64,000 nucleotides of DNA from Chelydra serpentina. Lineage: Eukaryota > Chordata > Testudines > Chelydridae. Below the pieces are notes generated by a model that worked only from the letters and a program-made list of their open reading frames with translations, was not told the DNA's origin and ran no database searches. The position numbers and the translations under genes were made by a program. The stretch is from assembly GCA_037349315.1 (NCBI GenBank), contig JBAIAC010000054.1, forward strand, positions 3,472,001-3,536,000, written 5' to 3'. Of the stretch, positions 10,865 through 20,729 are shown in pieces; the first letter of the stretch is position 1, and each line of letters begins with the position of its first letter.

Positions 10865-12268
10865 TCACTCGGTACCCTGGCCAGTCATGAAACTAGTTTT
10901 CAAAGCTTCCCTGATGTGTAGCGCGTCCTGCTGGGCTCTTCTAATCGCCCTGGTGTCTGGCTGCGCGTAAGCAGCGGCCAGGCGATTTGCCTCAACCTCC
11001 CACCCTGCCATAAACGTCTCCCCCTTACTCTCACAGAGATTGTGGAGCAAGCAGCAATAACTATGGGTATATTGGTTTCGCTGAGGTCTGAACAAGTCAG
11101 TAAGCTGTGCCAGTGCCCTTTCAAACGTCCAAATGCACACTCCACCACCATTCTGCACTTGCTCAGCCTGTAGTTGAACAGCTTCTTACTACTGTCCAGG
11201 GCGCCAGTGTACGGCTTCATGAGCCAGGACATTGGGGGTAGGCTGGGTCCCCAAGGATCACTATAGGCATTTCAGCATCCCCAAGAGTTATTTTCTGGTC
11301 TGGGAAGTAAATACCTTCCTGCAGCCATCTAATCAGACCAGAGTTCCTGAAAACGCCAGCGTCATGAACCTTTCCCGGCCATCCAACATTGATGTTGGTG
11401 AAACGTCCCTTGTGATCCACCAGTGCTTGCAGCACCATTGAAAAGTACCCCTTGCGGTTTATGTACTGGCTGCCCTACTGGTCCGGTCCCAGGATAGGGA
11501 TGTGAGTTCCGTCTATAGCCCCACCACAGTTAGGGAATCCCATCTCAGCGAAGCCATCTACTATCACCTGCACATTTCCCAGGGTCACTACATTTGACAG
11601 CAGCAGCTCAACGATTGTGTTAGCTACTTGCATCACAGCAACCCCCACAGTAGATTTGCCTACTCCAAATTGATTCGCGACTGACCGGTAGCTGTCAGGC
11701 GTTGCAAGCTTCCAGAGGGCTATCGCCACTCACCTCTCAACTGTGAGGGCTGCTCTCATCTTGGTGTTCTGGCGCTTCGGGGAAGGGGACAGCAAGTCAC
11801 AAAGTTCCATGAAAGTGCCCTTACACATGTGAAAGTTTTGCAGCCACTGGGATTCATCCCAGACCTACAGCACTATGCGGTCTCACCAGTCTGTGCTTGT
11901 TTCCCGGGCCCAGAATCCATTCCATGGCATGAGCCTGCCCCCAGGATGTCCAATTTGTGGGGTACTGTTCTTTGAGAGAGGTCTGTGTCCATGTCCTCAT
12001 CACTGTCGTCATCGCGCTGCCGTAGCCTCCTTGCCTGCTTTCTCAAGTTCAGGTTATACATAAAGTGCACGATAATGTGCGAGGTGTTGACAATGGCCAT
12101 AACTGCTGTGATTATCTCACCAGGCTCCATGCTCACCGCGCTATGGCGTCTGCTCTTGCAATCGAGGGAAAAGCGTGCAAAATGATTGTCTGCCGTTGCT
12201 TTCACAGAGGGAGGGAGTGAGGGAGTGAGGGTTGAATGATGACATTTACCCATAACCACCTGCAACAA
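10865..12268 (-). pseudogene. Harbinger (HARBI1-like) DDE transposase, frameshifted
   Basis: Reading from 12268 downward, an N-terminal part (MEPGEIITAVMAIVNTSH at 12130, then a Lys/Arg- and Asp-rich stretch) is followed by WKLATPDSYRSVANQFGVGKS, a helix-turn-helix-like block typical of HARBI1. The DDE nuclease follows: FPNCGGAIDGTHI with the first Asp at 11511-11513, ILGDPAYP with the second Asp at 11247-11249, and VVECAFGRLKG with the catalytic Glu at 11140-11142. All three catalytic residues survive. The gene is broken by a stop after GPDQ near 11475, a frameshift near 11230, further disruption between 11730 and 11875, and a C-terminal frameshift before 11000. HARBI1-type enzymes cut and paste elements with TTA/TAA targets. 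Convergent to the Myb-type exon. Confidence 0.88.
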
Positions 12269-12506
12269 ATTTCTTTCCCCATCATTGGGAGCTCAACCCA
12301 GAATTCAAATGGGCAGCGGGGACTGTGGGATACCTACCCACAGTGCACCGCTTGGAATGTCGACGCTTGCCCCGGTACTGTGGATGCACACCGCCGAATT
12401 AATGTGCTTAGTGTGGACACACACATTTGGCTTTATAATATCGGTTCCCAAAAATCAGACGATTGTCATAGCATAGACATACCGCAGGCTTCCAAAGGGG
12501 CAAACG

Positions 12507-12578
12507 TTCCCTAACCAGGGTTTGAACCCAGGCTGCAGCAGTGAAAACACTGAATCCTGACCACTAGACCACCATGGA
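12507..12578 (-). tRNA. tRNA-Glu(UUC), probable pseudogene
   Basis: The 72-nt minus-strand sequence starts TCCATGGTGGTCTAGTGG and ends TTAGGGAA, with the B box GGTTCAAACCC and anticodon TTC in a 7-nt loop TTTTCAC. It aligns without gaps to vertebrate tRNA-Glu. Nearly all differences are C-to-T or G-to-A at former CpG sites, for example the anticodon stem CAGTG/TGCTG. The acceptor stem has an A-G mismatch at its fourth pair plus G-T pairs. There is no run of four Ts just downstream. This is most likely a decaying gene copy rather than an active tRNA gene. Confidence 0.75.
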
Positions 12579-13144
12579 AAAGCTACAGCAGCTCCCTTGG
12601 CAGCTGCTGCTCAGACATGTGGGACCCCCTCTGCCCTCCGTGTGGTAAAGCGCAGCACAGGAACCTCTGCACTCCAGCTGACCACGGGGGATGGTCAGCC
12701 AGAAGGGCCAAGGCAAAAGGCTCAGCCAGCCTGCTCTGAGGATCAAACTCAGGACATCCAAATCATGAGACTGACGCGCTGCCGGCTGTACTAAGAAGGC
12801 TTCTAGCAAAAGCCCCTGCCACTGCCAGCTCCCTGTTCTCTGCCGCCTGACAGCACACTTCAGTTCAGCTGCAGGACAGTCACATCACCTGCCTGAAGGC
12901 AGAAACAGCTCACCTGGCTACCCCTGCAGCTGGCCCCTCCAGAGAGCAGCCAAAGTGGGTCAGAACAGTGCTCCATCTGCTGCAAGAGCCTCTCTTTTCA
13001 CAGTATCCTGTGCCAGAGACACACGAGGGGACAAAGAGAAGAGGGCAGTTTTGACTGAGTCACCCCCTCCCCCGGCTTCTGGCACCGGGAGGTTTCAGGA
13101 CCTGCAGATCATGGGCTCGCACCCCTGACTGTCTTCGCTAACAG
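12579..13144. other. DNA between and beside the tRNA copies
   Basis: Apart from the tRNA-Met copy I see no repeat family and no coding signal. The sequence is moderately GC-rich and unique-looking. Confidence 0.5.
12728..12800 (-). tRNA. tRNA-Met(CAU), elongator type, probable pseudogene
   Basis: The minus strand reads GCCTTCTTAGTACAGCCGGC, then an anticodon arm with CTCATGA (anticodon CAT), a perfect T arm CTGAG-TTTGATC-CTCAG, and an acceptor end AGCAGGC. Length and arms match elongator tRNA-Met. The acceptor stem has one mismatch at the fifth pair, and the discriminator base would be T instead of the usual A. It lies about 150 bp upstream of the tRNA-Glu copy on the same strand. Probably a pseudogene. 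Confidence 0.7.
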
Positions 13145-13840
13145 CCATTGAGGGACCGATCCTCTACGAACTCATCTCCTTCTTTTGCCCTTCACTACAC
13201 ACAGCCCATGGCAACCAGTTCCGCAGGTTGGCTGTGCCTTGGGTGAAGAAGTACCTCCTTTTCTTTGCTTTAAACCTGCTGCCCATTCATTTCATCGGGT
13301 GACCCCTACTTCTTGGTTTATGCGAAGGGGTGAAGAACACTGCCCTACTCCCTTCCTCTGTCCCATTCAGACCGTTGCCCCCCTCACTCCTTTCTTCTCT
13401 AAGCTGAACAGTCCCAGGCTTTTGAATCTCTCCTCCAGTGGAAGCTGTTCTGTCCCCCTCATTGTTTGTGTTACCCCTTTCCAGCTGTAATCTGTCTTGA
13501 GGGAAATGGGGCCACCAGAACTGCATTCAAGCTTTGGGCGTACAATGGGTTGATATAGTGGCGTTCTGTTCGTTTCTCCTTTATTCTCTATCCTTCTCCT
13601 AATGCTTCCTAACGTGCTTCTCTTAGCTGTTTCCACTGCCGCTGCCCATCGAGCAGACGTGTTCAGAGAAGTAGCCACCAGGACTCCAAAATCTCTTTCT
13701 TGAGTGGGAACAGCTAATTTAGAGCCCATCCTTTGGAAGGCAGAGTTGGGGTTATTTTTTCCGATCCTCGTTACTTTCCACTTATCAACACTGAATTTCA
13801 TCTGCCACATTAGACTCCTGAATCCATATTTCAGCATCTA
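13145..13840 (-). mobile_element. CR1/L2-type LINE, 3' region with RT C-terminus
   Basis: The minus strand gives a 156-codon frame (13837-13367) with WQMKFSVDKWKVTRIGK, MGSKLAVPTQERDFGVLV, PLYQPIVRPKLE and RFKSLGLFSLEKK, the usual C-terminal RT sequence of this LINE group. Downstream to about 13145 is the decayed end of the ORF and 3' UTR. Several conserved residues are changed. A second copy of the same family, with its 3' tail, is at 42.7-43.6 kb. Confidence 0.85.
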
Positions 13841-14285
13841 AACAACTAGCTTTAATTTCAATTTATATTTCAGTACCTGAATAAGTGATTTTATTTTCAG
13901 TACAGCACCCAGCAGTGCCTATTCACTTCAAATGAAGCTCGGAATCCTCAGCACTTTTGACAACCAGACTACTTATGCATGTCCAAATACAGATTTAAGA
14001 GCTGCACTTGAGTACCTATTTTAAAAATATTTAATTGATTTTAGACAATCTGCCTCTATTCTTAGACATATTAAAAAGTAGTGCTTTGAAGTCTGATTTT
14101 GGATTGTTCATTCAAGGACTAATATTGTCTTGAATAGAAGGGGATTGGAAAATATGTTTTTTCCCCTGCAGAAAATTTTGAAGACAATGAAAACCAAAAC
14201 ATTTTCATCCAGAAACCAAAAAGTCAAAGCCCCAAAACTGAAGATTTCAAGGGTTTCAATAAAAAGTGAAAAATCTCTCCACAGA
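13841..14285. other. A/T-rich unassigned DNA
   Basis: There is no coding signal. 14.11-14.29 kb is rich in AAAACATTTTC and GAAAAAT strings like the patches near 5.0 and 17.2 kb, probably the same dispersed A/T-rich family. A short inverted motif near 13.91-13.96 kb (CAGCACCCAGCAG and CAGCACTTTTGA) resembles other small hairpin repeats. Confidence 0.35.
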
Positions 14286-16225
14286 AAGCAGACTGGGATG
14301 GGCTGTGCATCCCACACAAGGGCTGAAGGAGTCAATCAACCCAGAACCTACACCTGGAGGACAGCCAGGGCATGCTAAGGCCTAATTTGCTGATGAAGTC
14401 CAGCTCGGGGAGGAGCTGTGCTGGATTTCTAAAACCAGGAAACTGGCCACAGAAAGGGGGCTGTTGGGAATGTTTGCTGTCACTCCCTGGGAGAAGGGAG
14501 ATGTGTTTGAGGTGATGGGGTTCAGTGGTCTATAGTCACTCTCTGGGAGAAGGGAGATGTGTTTGAGGTGATGGGGTTCAGTGGTCTATAGTCACTCCCT
14601 GGGAGAAGGGAGATATGTTTGAGGTGATGGGGTTCAGTGGTCTATAGTTACTCCCTGGGAGGAGGGAGATGTGTTTGAGGTGATGGGGTTCAGTGGTCTA
14701 TAGTTACTCCCTGGGAGGAGGGAGATGTGTTTGAGGTGATGGGGTTCAGTGGTCTATAGTCACTCCCTGGGAGGAGGGAAATGTGTTTGAGGTGATGGGG
14801 TTCAGTGGTCTATAGTCGCTCCCTGGGAGGAGGGAGATGTGTTTGAGGTGATGGGGTTCAGTGGTCTATAGTCGCTCTCTGGGAGGAGGGAGATATGTTT
14901 GAGGTGATGGGGTTCAGTGGTCTATAGTTACTCCCTGGGAGGAGGGAGATGTGTTTGAGGTGATGGGGTTCAGTGGTCTATAGTCACTCCCTGGGAGGAG
15001 GGAGATGTGTTTGAGGTGATGGGGTTCAGTGGTCTATAGTCGCTCCCTGGGAGGAGGGAGATGTGTTTGAGGTGATGGGGTTCAGTGGTCTATAGTCGCT
15101 CCCTGGGAGGAGGGAGATATGTTTGAGGTGATGGGGTTCAGTGGTCTATAGTCACTCTCTGGGAGAAGGGAGATGTGTTTGAGGGGACGGGGTTCAGTGG
15201 TCTATAGTTACTCCCTGGGAGGAGGGAGATGTGTTTGAGGTGATGGGGTTCAGTGGTCTATAGTCACTCTCTGGGAGAAGGGAGATGTGTTTGAGGTGAT
15301 GGGGTTCAGTAGTCTATAGTTACTCCCTGGGAGGAGGGAGATATGTTTGAGGTGATGGGGTTCAGTGGTCTATAGTCGCTCCCTGGGAGGAGGGAGATGT
15401 GTTTGAGGGGACGGGGTTCAGTAGTCTATAGTCGCTCCCTGGGAGGAGGGAGATGTGTTTGAGGTGATGGGGTTCAGTAGTCTATAGTCGCTCCCTGGGA
15501 GGAGGGAGATGTGTTTGAGGGGACGGGGTTCAGTAGTCTATAGTCGCTCCCTGGGAGGAGGGAGATGTGTTTGAGGTGATGGGGTTCAGTGGTCTATAGT
15601 CGCTCCCTGGGAGGAGGGAGATGTGTTTGAGGGGACGGGGTTCAGTGGTCTATAGTCACTCCCTGGGAGGAGGGAGATATGTTTGAGGTGATGGGGTTCA
15701 GTGGTCTATAGTCACTCCCTGGGAGGAGGGAGATGTGTTTGAGGGGACGGGGTTCAGTAGTCTATAGTCACTCCCTGGGAGGAGGGAGATGTGTTTGAGG
15801 TGATGGGGTTCAGTGGTCTATAGTTACCCCTTGGGAGGAGGGAGTTGGAGCTGGTATACCCAGAGAAATGGAGGGACCAGAAGCTGTAGGAAGGAGTCCA
15901 GGGAAGGAGCAACAAGTGCTGATGGAAAGCAGACCACAGTTGGCAGATACAGGGTCCCTGGGCTGGAACCCAGAATAGTGGGCAGGCTCAGGTTCCCCTA
16001 TCAGCCACTGAGGAAATAGCACTGCCAGCGCAGTGCTGGAGAAGACTGCCTGAGACTGTGCAGAAGGATTGTAGGTAACCCCGGAAAGGGAAACCACATG
16101 GTGGCTGACCAGCCAGAGGGCTGAGCCACAAAGAGGAGGCTGCAGTTCCGGGAGCAAGAGGGGCTGCAGGGTGACACAGGATGACTAGGAGGAGACGCCA
16201 CCTGTAGTGAGTGGACCCTGTCACT
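14286..16225 (+). mobile_element. LTR-like repeat expanded by an internal minisatellite
   Basis: The flanks of the 56-bp array (about 14286-14478 and 15845-16225) look like two halves of one LTR-type repeat. The right half contains CCCTGGGCTGGAACCCAGAA, matching CCCTGGGCTGGAACCCGGAG inside the solo LTR at 45.7-46.4 kb, and ends in CCTGTCACT, close to that LTR's TTTGTCACA end. No coding region is present. The left boundary is a guess, and I could not find a target duplication. Confidence 0.45.
14479..15844. repeat. 56-bp minisatellite, 24.4 copies
   Basis: Units begin at GTCACTCCCTGGGAG (or GTTACT/GTCGCT) and end at GTGGTCTATA. The first unit starts at 14479 and the twenty-fifth, partial one at 15823. 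The difference, 1344, is exactly 24 x 56. Variable sites are few: GTCACT, GTTACT or GTCGCT; GAGAAGG or GAGGAGG; GATGTG or GATATG; GGTGATGGGG or GGGGACGGGG; GTGGTC or GTAGTC. The unit length is not a multiple of three and no reading frame is preserved. Confidence 0.97.
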
Positions 16226-16456
16226 AGCGTTGTCAACCTCCAGGATTGTCCTCTGGAATGGTGGCCGAAGCATGAAGGAGCATACGAATGTTTAGCATAT
16301 CTGACATGTAAATACCTTGCAACGCCGGCTACAAAAGTACCATGCGAACGCCTGTTCTCACTTTCAGGTGACATTGTAAATAAGAAGCAGGCAGCAGTAT
16401 CCCCCATCAATTTAAACAAACTTGTTTGTCTTAGCGATTGTTTGAACAAGAAGTAG
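16217..16456 (+). pseudogene. hAT transposase, C-terminal dimerisation part
   Basis: The frame from 16211 gives LEWWPKHEGAYECLAYL, KYLATPATKVPCERLFSLSG and DIVNKKQAAVSPINLNKLV, the hAT C-terminal dimerisation domain (ZBED1-like pattern LEWW..KYL..PAT.VP.ERLFS..G). It stops at the TAG just after NKK. The N-terminal zinc finger and catalytic core are absent: homology starts at about 16231, directly next to the LTR-like repeat. A second, more decayed copy is at 53.3 kb. Confidence 0.85.
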
Positions 16457-16865
16457 GACTGAGTGGACTTGTAGGCGCTAACGTTTGTCACTGTTTTGTT
16501 TTTGAGCGTAGTTATGTAATCAAAAAAATCTGCATTTGTAAGTTACACTTTCATGATAAAGAGATTGCACTTCAGTACTTTCTATGAGGGGAATTGAAAA
16601 ATACTGTTTCTTTTGTTTATCATTTTTACAGTGCATATATTTGTAATAAAAAATAATAATATAAAGTGAGCACTGTGCACTTTGTATTCTGTGTTGTAAT
16701 TGAAATCAATATTGAAAATGTAGGAAAACATCCAAAAATATTTAATAAATGTCAATTGGTATTCTATTGTTATAAGTGCGATTAATTGCAATTACTTTTT
16801 TTAATTGCGATTAATTTTTTTTGAGTTAATCACGTGAGTTGACTGTGATTAATTGACAGCCCTAG
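16231..16865 (+). mobile_element. hAT transposon, 3' terminal part
   Basis: After the transposase stop a long A/T-rich 3' region follows, with ATTAATTGCGATTAATTTTTT-like strings, ending GTGATTAATTGACAGCCCTAG. The last bases give a hAT-like end (TAGGGCTGTCAATTAATC when read inward). The same region and end occur at 53308-53868. The 5' part is missing. Confidence 0.82.
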
Positions 16866-17733
16866 TTTCATTCTATTACTTTGCCACTTTATACGAAATT
16901 TAACTGGGGCAGAGACTGGGAGAACTTGGGGAAAGTAATTCATGTGGAAGATAGGGCTCCTCTGTGTGAGAAAATAATGATAGGCTTCAAATATTCCAGC
17001 TCTGTGTGTCTTTAATAATACACTGAGTGGCTAAAAATGGATGACTTAATTTTAAAAGATCCAAAGAATCTTTGGCAATCTGGACTCCACGATCTCTGAT
17101 TGATGTGGTAACCAAGGAGAAAGGAAAACTGTCCTAAAAGGCCTCTAAATAACTAACTGATCAAAAAATCTATTTTTTGTGAAAATTTTCAAACAAAGAA
17201 GTTTCATTTAATATTTTACGTTTGAAACGTTTTGATTGTTCACCAGAAAATTTCAAAGGGAACCAAAATGGAATTTTTATTTCATTTTAATTTGGTTTTC
17301 AAAAACAAAAAAATTTTATTCTTTGATTTCATTTTTTATTCCCCCCCCCCAACTTCCTTTCCCTTTTCTCCTTTCCACTGTGTGCAAGAGAATGAATAAT
17401 GTCTGAGGGGTGGCGGGGGGGGAGGAGGGGTGTTCAGTGTCTCCTTTTTCTCTTTTTCTTGTTTCCACTCTGCAGTTTTCAAAGCTTCCCCAGCTTTGGA
17501 AAACGTACACAGTGCCAAAAGGACGAAGAAAATGTGCTATGCGGGGAAAATCCTTAGCCTGTAGTTCAATATAATTGGCATTGCCTCAGGAGGGAGGCAG
17601 GGACTAGCTGTGGTCTCTGTCCTGATGCCCCTCAGCACCACAAGAGGTCTTCCCTGGCCAACTATGGGTCAGACCCCAAATAAGATGACAGTGCTGGGTC
17701 TCTGGCTTCATATGCCTCATTAGGAGGCTTTGC
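16866..17733. other. Unassigned DNA with A/T-rich repeat-like patch
   Basis: No gene. 17.16-17.34 kb has the AAAATTTTCAAAC and AAATTTCAAAGGGAACC type of sequence seen near 5.0 and 14.2 kb, followed by a C-run at 17341. Confidence 0.4.
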
Positions 17734-17741
17734 TCCTAGCC

Positions 17742-18582
17742 CAGGGGTGAGCAAACTTTTTGGCCCGAAGGCCACATCGGGGTTGGAAAACTGTATGGAG
17801 GGCCAGGTAGGGAAGACTGTGCCTCCCCAAACAGTCTGGCCCCCACCCACTATCCGACCCCTCCCACTTCCCACCCCCTGACTGCCCCCCTCAAAACCCC
17901 TGACCCATCCAATCCTCCACTGCTCCTTGTCCCCTGACCGCCCCCTCCCAGGATCCCCTGCCCCTAACTGTCCTCCTGGGACCCCACTCCCTATCCAACC
18001 CCCCTGTGCCCTGTCCCCTGACTGCCCCGCCCCCTATCCACACCCCCACCCCCTATCTGCCCCCTGCCACTTCCCACCCCCTAACTGCCACCCTCAGAAT
18101 CCCTGACCCATTTAACCCCCCCACTCCTTGTCCCCTGACCATCCCCTCCCGAGACCCCCTGACCCTAATCACCCCCCAGGACCCCACCCCCTATCCAACC
18201 CCTCTGCTCCCTGTTCCCTGACTGCCCCAACCCCTATCCACACCCCCGCCCCCTGACAGCCCTCCTGGGACTCCCATGCCTATCCAACGCCCCCTGCTCC
18301 CTGTCCCGTGACTGCCCGCCTGGACCCTCTGCCCCATATCCAATCCCCCGGCCCCAGCCCCCTTACCACACTGCTCAGAGCAGCGTATCTGGCAGCCGCG
18401 CGGCCCAGTCGAAGCGCGCAGCCCCGCCCCCCAGAGCACTGCCCGTGTGATGTGACTCCAGGGGAGGGGGGGACAGCAGGGGAGTGAGGAGAGGCTAGCC
18501 TCCCTAGCCAGGAGCTCAGGGGCCGGGCAGGACGGACCCACGGGCCGGATGTGGCCCACGGGCCGTAGTTTGCCCACCCCTG
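17742..18582. mobile_element. hAT non-autonomous element with perfect 8-bp target duplication
   Basis: The ends are CAGGGGTGAGCAAAC on the left and, inverted, CAGGGGTGGGCAAAC on the right, both continuing to GGCCCG. They are flanked by identical 8-bp TCCTAGCC at 17734-17741 and 18583-18590, the hallmark of hAT integration. The 841-bp body encodes nothing; it is an extremely C-rich mosaic of short variants of CCCCTGACTGCCCC, CACCCCCTATCC and TTCCCACCCCCT, with a larger internal duplication of roughly 220 bp (compare 17860-18010 with 18060-18200). The right 150 bp are GC-rich with several CpGs. Confidence 0.93.
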
Positions 18583-18590
18583 TCCTAGCC

Positions 18591-20726
18591 TTTAGTTTCT
18601 CCAGCGTGAGTCACTCCTGTGCAACCAGCACCACTTCAGTCTCCCTCAGGTCCCTCATAATAAAGCTCAATTGGGGCCTACGCCATTTGCTGGTTTTCTG
18701 CACAGGAGCAACTTCTCCCCATTGAAAATCTAGGAGTTGCTACTCTGGGGAGGATAGGCTTGGCTTGGGAAGCAAGCCACTTGTCTACAATCCTTCAAGC
18801 AAACTACAATATCGTGAATGACGTCTCCTCTAAAACAGCAGAGCAACTGTTAAAATATTAATGATCTTCAGGGTTCTGTGTTCAATATGGCCGCGTCTGA
18901 AACCACAAAAACAGCTCCAGGGAGCTAGCAAGGTGTACAAAAAATTACATTAAAAACTGTCCAAACTGGAATGATTTACAGAGAGTTAAAAAAGGCGATT
19001 CAAGAATAGACTTGTTCTAAATGTCTCCATGCTGCTTTCAGTGCCTCCAAATGTGAGGTACAGGTATTTGCGGAATCATAAGTAGGTCAGTTATTTTTGT
19101 CACTCATTATTACTTGTGAAAAATGTGTGTAGTGAATGTACTAACATACTGTAGCGGCTGAATTTGGGAAGCTAGCATTTCTTTTACACATTTTGGGGAT
19201 GTGTCTAAATGACATGATTTCCTGATTGCAATGTAAAAGCGGATTATTTTCAAAGTCCTGCATCTTTGGACATGCCATATGAAATCTCATTCTCGTATTG
19301 TGAAACTGCTTCTGCAAATCGCCACCTTGCTTTGTTACAGTTTGGCTCTGAAAAGGGCTGGATACAGGTTAACACAGCTTGGTGAGCAAAGATTCTCATC
19401 CTAGCCACAGAATCTTCCCCACCTCTGTTGTCATTCTTTATTAGACACTGGCAATATGCTCCGAGCTGACCACAACACAAAATATGTGACAGTCTCTGCT
19501 CCAATCTGAGGCCCTGAGCCGATGCCCATGGAAGTCAGCGGAAAGACTTCCAGGAACCCACTTCTACAAACACTCACTAAGGGGCATAGAGGCTGATCCA
19601 AAGCCCACTGAGGTCAGTGGGAGCCTTACATTAGTTTCAGCTGGGTTTGGATCAGCCCAGGGCACTGACCAATGTGAGCCAGCATATTGTGGCCACTACT
19701 CACAGTAGTAAACCTTCATTAAGGTGAAATTCACCTTGCTGCAGAGCGCCACCACCAGGCCCATGCACCCCTGTGCAACCCACAACCCATTTAACCCTTC
19801 AAAACAAACTGACGTGGGGCTAAAGTGTCCTTTGTGCTGACCCTTGGCACAGAGCTGGATTTAATCCATGTTGGCAGGATTAGGCCCTACAACAGAGACT
19901 CTGAAAGGAGGGGCAGGTGAGACCCTGGGGAGCTGCTGACTGAGAATACTGTGTTGTGTGAACATGCAGTGAGGAGGGGAAGTGAGTACTGAGGGTCAGT
20001 GTTTGGGATGGGGAAGGTCACACATCATGTGAATCTCTAGTCTTTTTCCTCTTGTCAAATCCCCAGCGTGCCAAAGGAGGGACATTGTGGAGCAGTCGGT
20101 TGAGGCTTTTTAGAGGAGAGATTTTTGCACTCCAAAGTGCACTTTATGGAAACACGGGGCCACAGGCCTTGCACAAATATCTCATGGTTTTGCTGGAGCG
20201 CGTGCTGTGTCATTTGCTCTGTACACAACAATGAAGAAACCATTGAACCTAGATTTCTGGGGGAAACTGATGTTGAATATTTGAAACAATTATTCACTCA
20301 GCTGTCTCTCTCCCACTGCTCTGAGCCGTCACCCCTGTTGGAATCCCTCCCTTAGCTTCCTGTCCTTTCTACACAATATTAAAGCCCCTTGCCCTCACTT
20401 ATAGCATGAACTGTTAAAAAAATTTCCTAGCACAGGCAAAAATCTACTAGCCAACTCTTACCAAAAATACCAATGTGCACATTCCCCCCAACCTCCTACA
20501 AGCACAAACACACATGAGTGCTCTCTCTCTCTCTCTCACCCCTTCCTAGACACACACCACTCGCTCCCTCTAGCTCTTCACTCACACACCAATCCAATAA
20601 AACTGTTGGCGTGACAAGCCGGACAAGTGATGCTGGAATGTATGCACACTGAGACGCTCTCTCTCTTGCCCCTTCCCCCACCATGCACCCACACACCCCC
20701 TAAACTCCCTCATGTTTCATCCTCTC
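18591..20726. other. Unassigned intergenic DNA
   Basis: No coding or transposon protein signal. It contains one small hairpin repeat (19590-19659) and a short CT run at 20519-20537. The 20.46-20.70 kb part is rich in CACACAC and CTCTC strings. Confidence 0.5.
19590..19659. repeat. Small hairpin repeat (MITE-like)
   Basis: GGCTGATCCAAAGCCCACTG on the left is the imperfect complement of the right end, which ends GGGTTTGGATCAGCCC. It has the size and layout of tiny palindromic repeats I know to be common in turtle genomes. No target duplication was assigned. Confidence 0.55.
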
Positions 20727-20729
20727 TTA

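Larger units (their letters stand above)
9086..12490. mobile_element. PIF/Harbinger DNA transposon, large but decayed
   Basis: The block holds a Myb-type partner exon on the plus strand and a HARBI1-like DDE transposase pseudogene on the minus strand, arranged tail to tail with the poly(A) signal of the first near 10704. A third minus-strand ORF lies at its left side. The right end, read inward on the minus strand, is GCCTGCGGTATGTCTATGC, close to the GGGTATGTCTACACTACC end of the MITE at 20730. No matching left inverted repeat is visible, so the left end is probably lost or overwritten. The left boundary is approximate. Confidence 0.82.

Noticed and set aside
14479..15844. CRISPR-like array
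   Set aside because: Units are contiguous 56-bp repeats without unique spacers and the context is a vertebrate genome; it is a minisatellite.
18191..18577. 128-codon minus-strand frame, Gly-rich
   Set aside because: It lies inside the C-rich hAT MITE; the Gly/Trp-rich peptide is a by-product of the tandem modules.
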